From Cephalopachus bancanus (lineage: Eukaryota > Chordata > Mammalia > Primates > Tarsiidae), in NCBI GenBank assembly GCA_027257055.1, contig JAPVLO010000059.1, positions 2,852,001 through 2,916,000 of the forward strand: DNA of 64,000 bases. Direction: 5' to 3'. The notes below the pieces were generated by a model that did no database searches, was not told the DNA's origin, and saw only the letters and a list, made by a program, of their open reading frames with translations. Shown here one piece after another: positions 11,906 to 24,165 of the stretch (position 1 is the stretch's first letter; every line of letters begins with the position of its first letter). The translations under genes and the position numbers were made by a program.

Positions 11906-13168
11906 GGAGGGGCAGTAGAAGGGGGAAAGAGGGCAGATGAGAAGGGCCTTGCCAAGAGATAAATTTTAGGTGCCATAATATACACACCCAGCATGACAAT
12001 CCAGATTCTGATTCAAACTGCACCACTTCCCCAACCAATGTTGAGAATTCCAGCTGTGGGAATCTGTGTTCTCACCATGGAAGGGGACAAAGGACCAGAA
12101 ACACAATGCAGAATTTGTAAGATCCCTTCCAGCAATGAGATTCCATGACTCTCCTCAGCTATGACTAGAAACTTAATTGATACTCATCTTTTCCCCTTCT
12201 TTCGTCCTTTGTTTTTGGCAAGCATCACGATTTACTTCTTGCTGCCTAGAAAAGGTATATGCCCACAGTATAAAATGAGAGAAGCAGTTATGAAGCTCAA
12301 GAGCTACATTAATCTGTAGCACTATACTTTCATGACTTTACAATTCCCCCAGCTCAAAATACATATGTGTGAATACATATAAGAAATTTTTAAAGATCCT
12401 CTTTTCTCACATCTTGAAGCCTGTTAAAAGATTTGTGTAAAAAGAAGTTACAAAAAGATAAAGTTGCTAGATAGGTATCTTTTCTGAATCAAGGAAGCTC
12501 CCAGACAGGATGGGGCCTGACTTGGTGGTCAGCTGTCAGAGTGAAATTTAATTTAGTAGTAACAATAGACAAAAGTATGTCAGACTAAATGCTTCATCAA
12601 GAATCTGAAAAATTTTCAATAAAATGGCCTTGATGTCAGTTAAAGCAGACAACTGAAAGTAGAGGAAGACAGAGAAAGACTACGTGAAAAATAAATTAAG
12701 AAAACAGCCTGCAGACTCTAGGGGGAAAAAAATTTTTTTATCCCTTCGACTAGCCCTTTTCTATGTAACTTTCAGGGGTTCTTGCTTTCAAAAGCTTTTC
12801 CAACCACAATGATGAACTGATGGAGATATTTGTGTCCCTGGATCTAGTGACTTCTTTTCATGGCTCTGAAGCCCACAGTCACTCCCATTTAGAAAATCTC
12901 TTATATCCTTTTGGATTACGCTTGATCTCTTTCTATCTAATTAATTACATCTCAGGAACCAAGAAGTAATTACATTAAGAACTTGGAGGCATGCCTTCAG
13001 GAATGTCACTATGGCTTTCTGTTTTTTTGCTTTAAAGCAAATCAGCACACTGGAACTTGGTTCAGATTAGCAACTTTGTGCATTCAGTTGGACACATAGT
13101 GCAATGGTTCAACTCCTGGTTATTAGAATAAGAAATAAGGTGAAATACATTTAAAAATTGTGGTTCAA
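11906..13168. other. Unannotated interval
   Basis: No repeat or gene recognised. Confidence 0.5.
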
Positions 13169-13224
<56 letters not shown>

Positions 13225-13261
13225 CCCCCCTCCCTCCCTCCCTCTGTCCTTCTCTCTCTCC
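13169..13261. repeat. (TC)n polypyrimidine tract
   Basis: The tract is nearly pure pyrimidine over 93 bp: (tc)n, one 'tgtc' break, (tc)n again, then 'ccccccctccctccctccctc' type sequence and further tc. Long mirror-like R/Y tracts of this sort can form triplex (H-DNA) in vitro. Length polymorphism is likely. Confidence 0.95.
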
Positions 13262-13461
13262 TATCTATTCCACCTTAGTATAGTAATTTTAGGCCTCTGG
13301 GTTTGAGTTTACCATAGTGATTACTGGCACATGTTTACTTGAGGGTCAAGTATGATGTAAAGGCAGGAAAAAAAAAAAGTCAGAACATTCCAAGAACTGG
13401 CACATGTCAAAGCACAGAATAATAATACAAATCTTCAAAGAAACTTTTTTCTTTCACTTCC

Positions 13462-13689
13462 TTTTTTTTTTTTTTTTGAATTGGAGGCTCACTCTGTCGC
13501 CCAGGCTGGAATGCAGTGGCACACTCACAGCCACCCCAGCGTCGACCTGCTGGGCTCCAGCAATCCTTCCTCCTCAGCCTTCCAAATTGCTGGAACTACA
13601 GGTGCACTACTACGCCCGGCTAATTTTTAAATTTATTTATTGTAGAGACGAGTTTTCGCCAAGTTACCCAGGCTGGTCTCAAACCCACG
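13462..13689 (-). mobile_element. Alu SINE, strepsirrhine type, 5'-truncated
   Basis: The poly-T at 13462-13477 is followed by 'gaattggaggctcactctg', the right arm, the linker 'tttattgtagagacgag' and a left arm that stops at 'ggtctcaaacccacg', so roughly the first 50 bases of the Alu are missing. Flanking 'ctttcacttcc' (13451-13461) and 'ctttcgcttcc' (13690-13700) are the target duplication with one mismatch. The truncation therefore occurred at insertion and not by later deletion. Confidence 0.9.
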
Positions 13690-13705
13690 CTTTCGCTTCC
13701 CTTTT

Positions 13706-14852
13706 TAAAAACTTTGTCAATCTAATAGGTGTTGAAGACTATTTGTTAAAGTGTTCAGTGTCATAACTACACTGAGATTTCTTCTTCACTAGTCTACTCT
13801 CTTAGGCTTCTGTGAACATCTGTGCTGTGTATACAAGCCTCTTTCTAACAGAAGGAAACAGGCCCAAAGAGGATGCGCGCTCATAAAAGTTGTAAATACA
13901 GTTAAGAAATTCTCTGAAGCTCATAAGCCACCTCATTTCCTAGGCAAGACCTCTCATCACATTAACTATAATTTAAGTAAGGAGCAGGTGGGTAGAATAA
14001 AGCCAGAGGGAAGAGAGGTGGAGGAAAGGGAAGGTGATGAGTGATGAAATGGAAATCAGGTGATTAATGGAACACAGATTTTAAAAAGTAATAAAGAGTT
14101 TATCCCTAGGGTAGAAAACAGGAAACAACAAAAATAAGCACCAAATTACCAAGACAGTAACATAAAGAGAGTAGAACAAAGAAACAGAAGAAGACAAAGA
14201 AATGCTCATTTCAGTGTAAGCATTATTTAAAAGACACGGGATTTTGGAACTTACCATTTAGGAGCTATTTGTTTAAACAAAAATAAATTTACATTGCCTG
14301 GTTTCCTAAAATTACTTACTGATAACGGGCCATTAATGGATAAGAGCCTGCAGCCATGCAGGTATATGAAAACCAGACTTTGTGTCTGTTCAACACTTTT
14401 TGTGTGTGAGAATTCTAATTTACAACATCAGAGTTCACAAGAAGCCCTCAGCTCCATGACTCCAACAGTATTAAAATGGGTGCCTGGATTTTCATAGCAA
14501 CTATAGAGTGTAAACTTGACTCCCCAGAGGAGTACTTTATGTGTGAATTATCTATGTGTGTATACAAACTAAAGGCAAATTCATATGAGACATACAGGCA
14601 ATTTACAAACACGATCTGTTCTAAAAGTCTGCACAGTGATAGGAACACAGACAAATCACAAATGGATGTAGACACTCAGGTGTCTTCACAAAAGCTTACC
14701 TGTATACATGTAAGGACAAAATACCACAAAAACAACTCTATTGTAGCAGAAGTAATGAGAATTAAAAATAAAAGAAGGCAGTGACATGCTTTAATTATTT
14801 TGAATGTTAGTACTCGGAAAGCAGGTTTAATTAAAAATGAACTGATAAAAAC
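13706..14852. other. Unannotated AT-rich interval
   Basis: No repeat or gene recognised. Confidence 0.5.
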
Positions 14853-14868
14853 AATTATGGAGATTCTT

Positions 14869-15157
14869 TTTTTTTTTTGAGTTGGAGTCTCACTCTGTCG
14901 CTCAGACTGGAGTGCAGTGGCCGCTCCCAGCCACCGCAGCCTCTACCTGCTGGGTTCCAGCGATCCTTCCACCTCAGCCTTCCAATTAGCTGGAACTACA
15001 GGCATGTGCTTACCACACCTGGCTAATTTTTTGATTTATTGTAGAGATGAGGTCTCGCCAAATTTCCCAGGTGCGTCTCAAACCCGCGGGCTCAGGCAAT
15101 CCACTCACCTCAGCCTCCCAAAGCACGGGATTACAGGCTGAGCCACCGAGCCCAGCC
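14869..15157 (-). mobile_element. Alu SINE, strepsirrhine type, full length
   Basis: Reverse-oriented dimer with the T tail at the left, 'gagttggagtctcactctg', the linker 'tttattgtagagatgagg' and the 5' end 'gagcccagcc'. The perfect 16-bp target duplication 'aattatggagattctt' is at 14853-14868 and 15158-15173. The left arm has three T before GGG (reverse of 'tcccaaagcacggg'). Confidence 0.95.
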
Positions 15158-15173
15158 AATTATGGAGATTCTT

Positions 15174-15751
15174 AAGGGAACTTCTGGACATATTCAAGAA
15201 TCACAAAGGCTGGTAAAACAAATTTTGAAAAAATTAGGCCTTATTTCCCGGGCAATTTTGTTTTTTCCATTTCTATGAATCAGTACTCCCATCATCCATG
15301 ATAAGGAACATATCTGGGCTCACATCAGACTCCCTGAATACATGGTTCAAAATTGATTCAATTTTGACACTTGGGTGTCTAATATGCTCCACAAATGTCT
15401 AGAAAATATACAAATGAACAAATAAATAACTTGCTGAAAATAACATTGTGAAGAATGGGGAGAAACATTGTATTCTAAAAAAACATTGATTTATTCTATA
15501 ATATTTATCAAGGTCACAAAAATAATCACCTGATACAGAAAAGGAACACCTGCCTCATACAGAAGTGACTGAAGACAAAAAAATCCTATAAAATATTGGG
15601 AAACATGATAACAAAGCAAATTTCAAAGTTGGGCAGTTCTACCAACAAGAGAAAAAGAAGATATGGAAAGAGCCAATAGCAACAGCTCTACTGAAATTCA
15701 ACGGTATGACTTGAGCTCTAAGATAGACTGATACAAATTAAAATAATAGAA
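15174..15751. other. Unannotated AT-rich interval
   Basis: Nothing recognised. Confidence 0.5.
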
Positions 15752-15958
15752 ATTATTTATTGAACACTTACTTTGTAACAGGCAGTATATATGCATTATC
15801 TAATTTAATCTTCATAACAATCCTTCCAGGTAATTACTTTTATCATCCTCATCATACAGACAGTGAAACAGAGGCTGAGTAAAGTGAAATAATTTTCCCA
15901 AAATCACCCATCTAGTAAAGGATGGAAACAGGACTTAAAAACTGACTTCAAAAGGGTG
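15752..15958 (-). repeat. MIR SINE, reverse orientation
   Basis: The order 'ttattgaacacttactttg', 'atgcattatctaatttaatc', 'ttatcatcctcatcatacag', 'gaaacagaggctgag' and 'ttttcccaaaatcaccc' is the full MIR reverse complement with ordinary decay. Confidence 0.85.
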
Positions 15959-18837
15959 CTCATTTCCTTTTAATGTGTCTATCTTCAACAAAACATGAAT
16001 AGTGCAGCTTGATACACAACTGATAAACCTTAAAAATAATAAACTGGACAGAATAACACTGAGATTCTAAATTAAACAGACCAGCAGTCATCTAACAGTA
16101 ATAGAATAAATAAAGCATGAACAATTAAATTAAGCGACAACTTCTGATCTAAAATTTGGTTTTTCTATTGTATATAGTAGAAAAAATAGGCTGCCTGGCC
16201 TTCCTTAGGAGGAATCTTCCTTGGAAGGGATTTGTGCTTATTTTTTAATCTATCTTAATATCGAATCTATCAGCTACAATGTACCCATATCTATCTTATA
16301 TTTAATTACATATGTGCCTTGTCTGTCTATTACATGCAACATGTTATAAAATATATTAGAGATTTGTTCAAAGAGTTGAGATTGCTTATAAAGAGATTTA
16401 TTAGTTGGGTTTAAAACTTACCTGGCAAGTTCCAAGTATAAAATGGTTCAGTTGTGTTATTTTCTAATTTATTCCTTTGAATGTTCAAAGATATTATTCT
16501 ATGAATGGTAGAGGCATGCCAGAGGTAGAAGAAAAGAAAGAGCAAGTCAATAATATATTTTGAAAATAAAGCCAACCAGTAAGTATATGTTGAGTCTCTT
16601 CAACATAATGGCTAGGAAGTCTAATAGTCATATGTGGAAACAGAAAAAATGCTGTTTTAGCAGCATCTAAGGAGGTTCCAAAAATGCAATGACTTGTAGG
16701 TTCTTGCACTTTCATATTCTGTGTAGTATGACACTATACAGCACACTTAGCTCTCTTTATACCGCGATATTTTAATGCAAAAGGAGGTTGTTTTCTATAT
16801 TTTTAACATTACTCAGAAGCTGGCTCCCATGAACCTCTTTCACATTACCACTCAGAACTCACTGAGAAAAGCTGTCATTTCTTGTTCTATTCAAGCCAGA
16901 CTACCTAGTCTCCAGGCACCAAAGTAAAAGGAATGTCTAAGGTAACATCTTCATTTATTCATAAGATTTTCACTTTGGATAGTATTATAAAAGCCAATCA
17001 AATTGGGAAAATAATGGGATGATATTGTATATGTTATAAAATGAAAGTTATAATGCAAACAGAAGAGATTCTGCTACAAATGAGGATTGTTTTCTTATCA
17101 TCTACAAGCATCTTTGCAAAACAACCTATATGAAATAAGTCTTAAAAATCGATTACAGAGGGAGGAAAAGAAAAAAAAAAAGCTAAATTCCAAAGGATTT
17201 TTTAAGTGCATATAATACTAAGATTTTTATATGAAATTCAACTTGCTCTCCCCAAAAGAAAACCTGATCAGATAATAGGCAAACTCTAAATACTAACTTA
17301 CACTCAACACTAGAAAACTGATGTAGAGTAGGTCCTCAAAGAAGCTGAGCTAAAAATTTTACTAAGCTTTATATTCTCTGCTAAGGTTGTTTTATTTCTT
17401 AAAGGAAGAGCTTTTGCTTGGTTTTTCTCTTTAAGAAAAAATCTATATAATTATAGGTTTATGGTTACATTTGTATGTATGAACCAAGTATGGATAAACA
17501 AAGAAAAACATCATCAGGAAGCTGGTTATCACTAAATATATAAAGATGAAATAGTCTAACAATGTCAGGCGAATATATACTGTAACAAAACTGTAATTTG
17601 AATCAAGTTATCAAAATATTTCAAAAGAGAACAAAATTTATGATTTTAAAGTTTATCATTAAAATGAAATATGATCGCAGTTATTAACAATATGCTGTAA
17701 AATAAAATATACTTTACTCCTGTTAATAACCACTACAGTTTCTCAGAAAACATTCTTTACAGAGCAACCCTGATTAATGTACAAATGACAGCTTTTCTTC
17801 TTTGAGCCCAACCTTACTGCATGCCATCGCTTTCAAGAAAGTTTATAAAAGCTGTAGAGATTATAATGTTTTAGACATCATCTTGTATATATCCATCAAT
17901 TGTCAGTAAAGAATATTTCTCTTTCACCTTCTCTCCATTCTCCATTTTCCAGTTAGACATTGTGTTTCCATTCCTGTATAGCCTGACTACCTTTAACAGG
18001 AAAATGACCAAGAAATTCTTACATGGAAAATCTGAAAACATTTCTTCCAGGGTAATATGACCATTAAATATCTGAAGATTAAGACAGGGATAAGGATTTA
18101 TTAGGCAAAACCACACAGGACTTGTGTATCATGGGATGCAGGACAGAGCTTATTAAATTATTTCACTGATCACACAATTGAATGTAAAAGGGGAAATGTT
18201 TCACTGACTATGGTCAAATCTGGTTGTTGCTGCAGTTGATTAAAAGCCCCAGAAGCACCCCTTAGCTAGGTCAGTAACCAAATGTCACTCCATATGATTT
18301 TGTTCTCCACGGGAAATGTCTCCAAAGTGCTAGATGTATAAAAATCTAGCTTGAACCGAGGTATGAATTTTAGCTTGCTTTTTACCTTTTGAGTGGATAA
18401 GCACTTTTGACATGAAAATATTTTCCTTATCAACAAAGTACTAACAGAATTCAGATTTACAGATCAGACAAAGAAATACTGAACGTGTTCTCAGTGTTAG
18501 AGCAAATATAGAGTTATCTAGGAAGTAGATATTTAGTTTATAAATCATCCAAACTCTCCTACTTGCCGTCAACCAAGGGATAGAGAAAAATAAGAAACAG
18601 AAATTAACCTCCAATTATCCAGGCAGTATTTGTTAATATATCTGCTAACTGTCTTATATGGGAAAGACTAGAAGAAGTAGGAAAATATTTGGTAATTATA
18701 TGTAGATTTTGTTTTTATAATTCCAATCTCTAAGTTTTACTTTCCAAATAGCTACGGACTGCAGCTCTCAAAAGAATTACTCTTTCCAAACTCAGGAAAT
18801 AACAATAGGAAAAATAATTTTTACATAAATAAAGTAT
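15959..18837. other. Longest repeat-poor interval of the window
   Basis: About 2.9 kb without a recognisable transposon. It is AT-rich with short A runs (17166-17181). No frame longer than about 80 codons and no splice-like exon pattern could be defended. Confidence 0.5.
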
Positions 18838-18990
18838 ATGTTAATATTTATACCATTATGTATTATTTACACTTTATATGTTTTAAACACAAAAATTGGT
18901 ACATACCACCAAATGTTAAAATCTTGGTGATATCTGGGTAATAGGACCATAAGTTATTTTTATTTTATCTCTACACTTTCATGAATTTTT
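18838..18990 (+). repeat. L1M 3' end fragment
   Basis: 'ccaccaaatgttaaaatcttgg', 'tgatatctgggtaatagga' and 'agttatttttattttatctc' match the 3' end of old L1 elements (aaatgttaacagtggttatctctgggtggtgggatt...ttttattttctt). Confidence 0.55.
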
Positions 18991-19269
18991 TTGCTTGTTG
19001 TGCAATAAGTATGAAATGATTTTATACTCAGGGGGAAGAGAGAGGCATTCTCCCACCACCACACCTGCCTCAGAAAGAAGAATGAGAACCTCAAAGAGAA
19101 GAATAAGAAAGAAGAGAAAAGAGAGATATGGTGAAAGTGCCTGCTTCATATTCTTTGTCTGCCACATTTCACTTCCTCTCATTTCTGCTTTCCTCAGCTG
19201 AAACCATGAGTGTTTAGGGCGCCTGGGTCTAGGCCCCACCTACACCACTGCCCAGCATGCCTCAAACTC

Positions 19270-19412
19270 TCTCCAATTCCTGGTTTTCCCTTATGTAGAA
19301 TAAAGGAAATAACAGTACTTATAAGACGTTAGGAAGAGACAGACAGGCCTGTTACAGTTCTTAGCATAGAGCCTGGCTCAAAGAGAATACCCAGCAATGT
19401 TTGCTGCACTTT
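19270..19412 (+). repeat. MIR/L2-type fragment
   Basis: 'agaataaaggaaataacagt', 'acttataagacgtta', 'cagttcttagcatagagcctgg' and 'caatgtttgctg' match the MIR 3' half in order. Divergence is high. Confidence 0.5.
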
Positions 19413-19714
19413 TGTTCAGCAGCCTTACCTGACTGTGGAAATCCTAATCCTTATAAAATGTTTACAGTTTAAAATAAGCTTTAACAAACAGAAAGTACTT
19501 TAATTTATAAACTGAAAGGAAAAGGCAGAGCTGGAATTCAAGCCTTATCCTCCCATACTCCAACTCTGATACACAAATACACAACTTTTGAGTTGGATTG
19601 GCCCAGTTATATACAGTACTGGAGCCACCTTCTCTAGACTTACCTCTAATGGCCAAATTTCAGAAATTCTGCAAGCCAGATGTTAAATACAGTGATTATT
19701 TAAAATGAAGTTAA

Positions 19715-20540
19715 TACAGACACTTCTCAAAGGAAGACATTCAAGCAGCCAACAAACATGAAAAAAATGCTCAGCCTCACTAGTCAACAGAAAAATGCAA
19801 ATCAAAACTACAGAGAGATACCATCTCACACCAGTCAGGATGGCTATCATTAAAAAGTTAAAAAAAAAAATACCCCAGATGTAGGCAAGGCTACAGAGAA
19901 AAGGGAACACTTCTACACCATTGGTGGGAATGTAAACTAGGTCTACCATTGTGGAAAGCAGTGTGGCATTTTCTCAAAGAACTAAAAATTGAGCTACCAT
20001 ATGATCCAGCAATCCCACTTCTGAGAATATAACCAGAGGAACATGAACCACTCTACCAAAAAGACACCTGCATACAATATGTTAACTGCAGCACTGTTCA
20101 CAGCAGCAAAAACATGGAACTAACCCAGATGCCAACTGAAAGTGAACTGGATAAAGAAAACATAGTACATATACATGATAAACGACTATGCAACCATAAA
20201 GAACAAAATCAAGTCCTTTGCAGCAACATGGATGCAGCTAGAGAAATCATTCTAAGTGAACTACCACAGAAACAAAAAACTGAATGCCACATGTTCTCAC
20301 TCATAAGCAGGCCCTGAGCACTGGACACATGAGCACAACAGATACTGAACACTGCTAAACATGAGAGAAACTGGGGAGGGATAAGGGGTACACAACCACA
20401 CACTGGTTGTCTACCAGGTCAACTACCAGGGAGAGAGAGAGTTCACCAGAAGCCCAAACCTCACCTGCACACAATTTACTTATATAGTAAGTCCTCACAT
20501 GTATCCCACAACTCTAAAATAAAAATTAAATTCAAATTAA
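19715..20540 (+). mobile_element. L1 LINE, 5'-truncated (ORF2 3' end plus 3' UTR)
   Basis: The insert begins in the ORF2 C-terminal region ('caaacatgaaaaaaatgctc', 'cagtcaggatggctatca', 'ccagcaatcccacttctg', 'cacatgttctcactcataag') and ends in a short 3' UTR with 'aactctaaaataaaaatt'. The target duplication is approximately 'aaaatgaagttaa' (19703-19715) and 'aaaataaagtta' (20541-20552). The frame 20114-20317 is a surviving piece of ORF2 C-terminus (reads ELTQMPTESELDKENIVHIH). Frameshifts and stops make it inactive. Confidence 0.9.
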
Positions 20541-20740
20541 AAAATAAAGTTATGTTAAATAGTTGCATCAATTATACTATAAAAGATAATTACATAAAAT
20601 ATTTTAAAGTAATAAATGAGGTATACCACACCCTAATGTATACTCTTTAAGGCTATTTTATCAGTAGAGTGGAAATGCTATAGACTCAAGTGCTGCTGTG
20701 CACCTCTTCCCAGTTTCACTTTCAAAAAAGTCACATTGAA

Positions 20741-21030
20741 GCCGGGCTCGGTGGCTCAGCCTGTAATCCCGCGCCTTTGGGAGGCTGAGGTGAGTGGATT
20801 GCCTGAGCCCGCGGGTTCAAGACCCGCCTGGGCAGCAAGACCTCATCTCTACAATAAATCAAAAAATCAGCCAGGTGTGGTAGCGCATGCCTGTAATTCC
20901 GGCTACTTGGAAGGCTGAGGCGGAAGGATTGCCGGAGCCCAGCAGGTCGAGGCTGCGGTGGCCGGGAGCGGCCACTGCACTCCAGTCTGGGCAACAGAGT
21001 GAGACTCCAACTCAAAAAAAAAAAAAAAAA
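20741..21030 (+). mobile_element. Alu SINE, strepsirrhine type, full length
   Basis: A complete dimer runs from 'gccgggctcggtggctcag' to an A tail. The 15-bp target duplication 'aaaaaagtcacattg' is at 20724-20738 and 21026-21040, perfect. Diagnostic positions include 'cgcgcctttgggagg', 'caataaatcaaaaaatcagcc', 'ggtggccgggagcggccac' and 'gagactccaactc'. CpG sites are well preserved, so it is among the younger copies here. Confidence 0.97.
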
Positions 21031-21040
21031 AGTCACATTG

Positions 21041-22016
21041 GTAGCTTGACATCAGCCAAATTAATAAATGCCACAAATCAAGACTTGATATTGTTTTGTT
21101 GTCTTGAGAGTGATGGATGATATGCAAACTAACTTAATGCCTGTGTCTGATATACTTGGAATGATACACAAAAAATAGAGAAAAATTCTTTCGGCATTAA
21201 AAACTTGTATGCAACATTTATGACCTAACAGCACTTGTTTATCAATTGCAAACACAGACTGGCTATAGATATGAGTTTGGCAAAAAGCAACGAAAGTACT
21301 ATGTGAGAATCTACTGTTTATCTGGGATTTACATAAAGAGTGATTATTTTATTATTATTTATAATTGTATGCTATACATCTTTTATATCAGTAAAGTTAA
21401 TAATAAACACATACACACATGTGTATGCACACGCATATACATAGTTTTCCTGGAAAGCCAGTTGTTAAACATTTACTAATACATCCCTACACATTGTTTT
21501 CAATTAAGAAGAACCAAGACGCTCTTAAGCAGAGTCCTAGGCTCATCTTCAAAGCACTAAAGTTGGGTTATAAAAAGGTTTAGCCTCAGTTGAGTCCACC
21601 CAATTAGGTTATTATATTTAAATACACTCCAGTGGCTGTTACTATCCTGCATGATGATGAAGTAAGCGCATAGCTTCAAGTTCCACCATTATCATAGAAA
21701 ATTTACTATATAAGAAAGGGAAGTTAGGGAAAGTCAAGATAGCAGTCTACAATTCATGAAAACAATGGTGATATACAGGTAAGTAAGATATGATTCTCTT
21801 TGTCTCCAAGATAGAAGGACCAACACATAAAACTATCATATAATAGGAATGGCACTGATAGGTACAAAGTGCTATGGGATGACTAGGGAGATCCTATGAG
21901 TTCACACCCCAGGTTCTAGCTAATGGCACCAGTCTCATTTGCCTCAAAGCAAGAGAAAGGAGGAACATCCCAGGGAGAAGGAGAAAACTACAAAGTATGG
22001 AATAATTGGAAGAAGG
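21041..22016. other. Unannotated AT-rich interval
   Basis: A short CA/TG-rich stretch lies at 21405-21442 ('acacatacacacatgtgtat'). Otherwise nothing recognised. Confidence 0.5.
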
Positions 22017-22245
22017 ATTCTAGAATCAGACATCCTTGTCTGAAACTTAGGCTCCCTCACTTATTAACTGTGTGAACTTGGACAAGTTATTTGGCCTCTC
22101 TAAGCCTCTGTTTCTTTATTTGCAAAAAGGAGGATAGTAACTTCTGACTCAGAGCATTATAGTGAGGATCAAATGAGACGCTACAGGTAAAGTGCTTACC
22201 CCAGTGCCTGATAGTTCAAAAGTGTTCAACACTACTACTGTGTTA
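22017..22245 (+). repeat. MIR SINE, nearly complete and well preserved
   Basis: Consecutive blocks match the MIR consensus: 'tagaatcagacatccttg', 'ctcacttattaactgtgtga', 'acttggacaagttatttgg', 'cctctctaagcctctgtttc', 'gaggatcaaatgag' and 'aaagtgcttaccccagtgcctg'. A (GTT)n run follows at 22261-22273. Confidence 0.9.
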
Positions 22246-23349
22246 CCTACTACTGGGATTGTTGTTGTTGTTAACCTTGAGTGCTGAAAAGATTGTCTGT
22301 GGAAAGGGGGGTGGGCAGAAGGGTGCAGGAATTGGATAGAGAGCACTCCAGGCAGAGGAGAAAACAACAAAAAACAGGGAATGCATGGGGCAGGGCAGTT
22401 ACAGTCCTGAGGTACCAGAGCATTCCTGGAGGTCCAGTTCAGGCTCACCTAAAGAGGGAAGATAAAGAGGGAAGACTAGACCACGGCTCTTCCAGAAAGA
22501 TTCAAATACACACCCATTTCTCATTCTCTTCTGAGAAAACAAAACAAAATTGAGTTTTTAAGATTATCTTATCCCTTTTCTCCTGACAGATACTGTAAAT
22601 TGTGCCTCTGATATATTGTGAAGAGCCTATAAGGGAATGATAAATCAGGTGATATTACATATATTCATCAGTACCTTAATTGTTGTTAAATATAAACAAC
22701 ACCTAAAATTGATCTGCACCAAGATTTACCGCTCTGACAAAAATCCACCTGGAAAAGAACACATGATAATTAAGAAGAACGACCATGGATTTGCAGCAAT
22801 GTAAGGCATATGAACAAGATTTAAACTCCTCCCCGAGGGAATAACTGGGTGATATTTATTCTGTAGATGAACAATGTGATTATAACAATGGAAAAGATTG
22901 ATGAGATTTTTTGCTGTGGGAATCTGATTTAGCCCGCTATCTCAGATAATAGAAGGATGCAGAACTGAATCGTCCAGTGCCACTCAAAAATTCTTTGTGA
23001 GGGGTAACTAGCACACATCTTCAGTGACCTGAAAAAAAATGGGTTGCACGTCAAGTAGGCATATTAGACAGCTATAAAGTAACATTTTAAAAAAAAAAGA
23101 ATTAAACCAAAAAAAAATTCGAAATTAACCACAACAGAATTCAAACAAATGAGAAAAAAAAGTTAGAAAGAGAATCACATTCTCATCAGAAATAAGGGAA
23201 TAAATTTTCTCTTTTTGTGGCCTTTCGGACCTACAGGCTATTAAGTCTCACAGGTTATTTTTAGTAATCTCTCTTGTCCAGGAAATGAGAAACCACCTGG
23301 CCTATCTTAGTAAACACAAACTAAAAGCAAGGCAGTATGAGTCTTCTAG
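22246..23349. other. Unannotated interval
   Basis: No transposon recognised. The overlapping opposite-strand frames at 22149-22553 have no family resemblance. Confidence 0.5.
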
Positions 23350-23505
23350 AGCCTTGCTGCTTAAAGAGAAGAGAGGTACCTCACCTGGGAGCTTGTTAGA
23401 AACATAGTCTTGGGATCCACCCTAGACCTCCTGAATCAGAATGTGCATTTTTAACAAGATCCCCAGGTGATTCCTTTACAGCCTGAGAAGGAATGGTCTA
23501 GAGAC
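23350..23505 (+). mobile_element. MER5A-like hAT-Charlie relic
   Basis: 'tacctcacctgggagcttgtt', 'agaaacatagtcttggg', 'ctcctgaatcagaatgtgc', 'atttttaacaagatccccag' and 'gtgattcc' follow the MER5A consensus (atcacctgggagcttgttaga...tctgattcagta...tttttaacaagctcccaggtgattc). Terminal repeats are eroded. Confidence 0.7.
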
Positions 23506-23535
23506 ATTCATCACTTAGTAAACTTTCAAGATCTG

Positions 23536-23702
23536 CAGTGTCCAATATGGGAGGTAGTCACTTGCCACACAGTAGCCATATTAGACACTGAAATTATAAT
23601 TCAGGGCTTATTTGGACTAACCACATTTTAAGTTCTCAGCACATGTAGCCAATACACATTTTTATCACCACAGAAACTTGTATTGGACACATCACTGAGC
23701 AA
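23536..23702 (+). mobile_element. hAT-Charlie MITE relic (MER58-like)
   Basis: The ends 'gtgtccaatatgg' and 'tattggacacatc' are inverted copies. The interior words 'cttgccacacagtagcc' and 'actaaccacattttaagttc' match the family that carries 'gccacatgtggcta'. Confidence 0.6.
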
Positions 23703-24165
23703 AGGTAACAACAATCCTTGTACTCACAAAGTTTAGATTCTAGTGGTGAGGAGACAGATACTAAATAATAAACATAATAAGTTACTAAATGGTATGTTGA
23801 ACAGTTAAATGCTAAAAACAAAAACAAAAAAATAAAACAGCCTCAGAGGGATGAGAAAAACAGAGAGACAGAGAAATTTTAAACATGATGGGTCTGGTAG
23901 CTTTCTTGACAAGATTACATTAAAGGAGAGGCAGGCAGTGAGCCAGCAGGGACAATGCTCCAAACAAAGGCCCTAGGGCAGGTATGTTTGAACCCAGCAA
24001 GAGGAGCAGGAGTCAAAGAGTAGGAAGGCAGAGGGGTACAGATCCTGGCAGGGAGAAGGGTCTCTTTATCTATTGTAAAAAAAAAAAAAAAAAAATGGGC
24101 ATTTACATGGCATGAAATAAGGAATATTCGCAGGGTTTTGAGCAGAGGAGTGACACACTTCAATA
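23703..24165 (-). repeat. L2 LINE, reverse orientation, interrupted by a poly-A run
   Basis: 'tactcacaaagtttagattc' followed by 'tagtggtgaggagacagata' and later 'caaaggccctagggcagg' and 'gagcagaggagtgacac' follow the reverse of L2 in order. A pure A run of 19 at 24077-24095 sits inside it without a visible SINE body. Confidence 0.6.
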
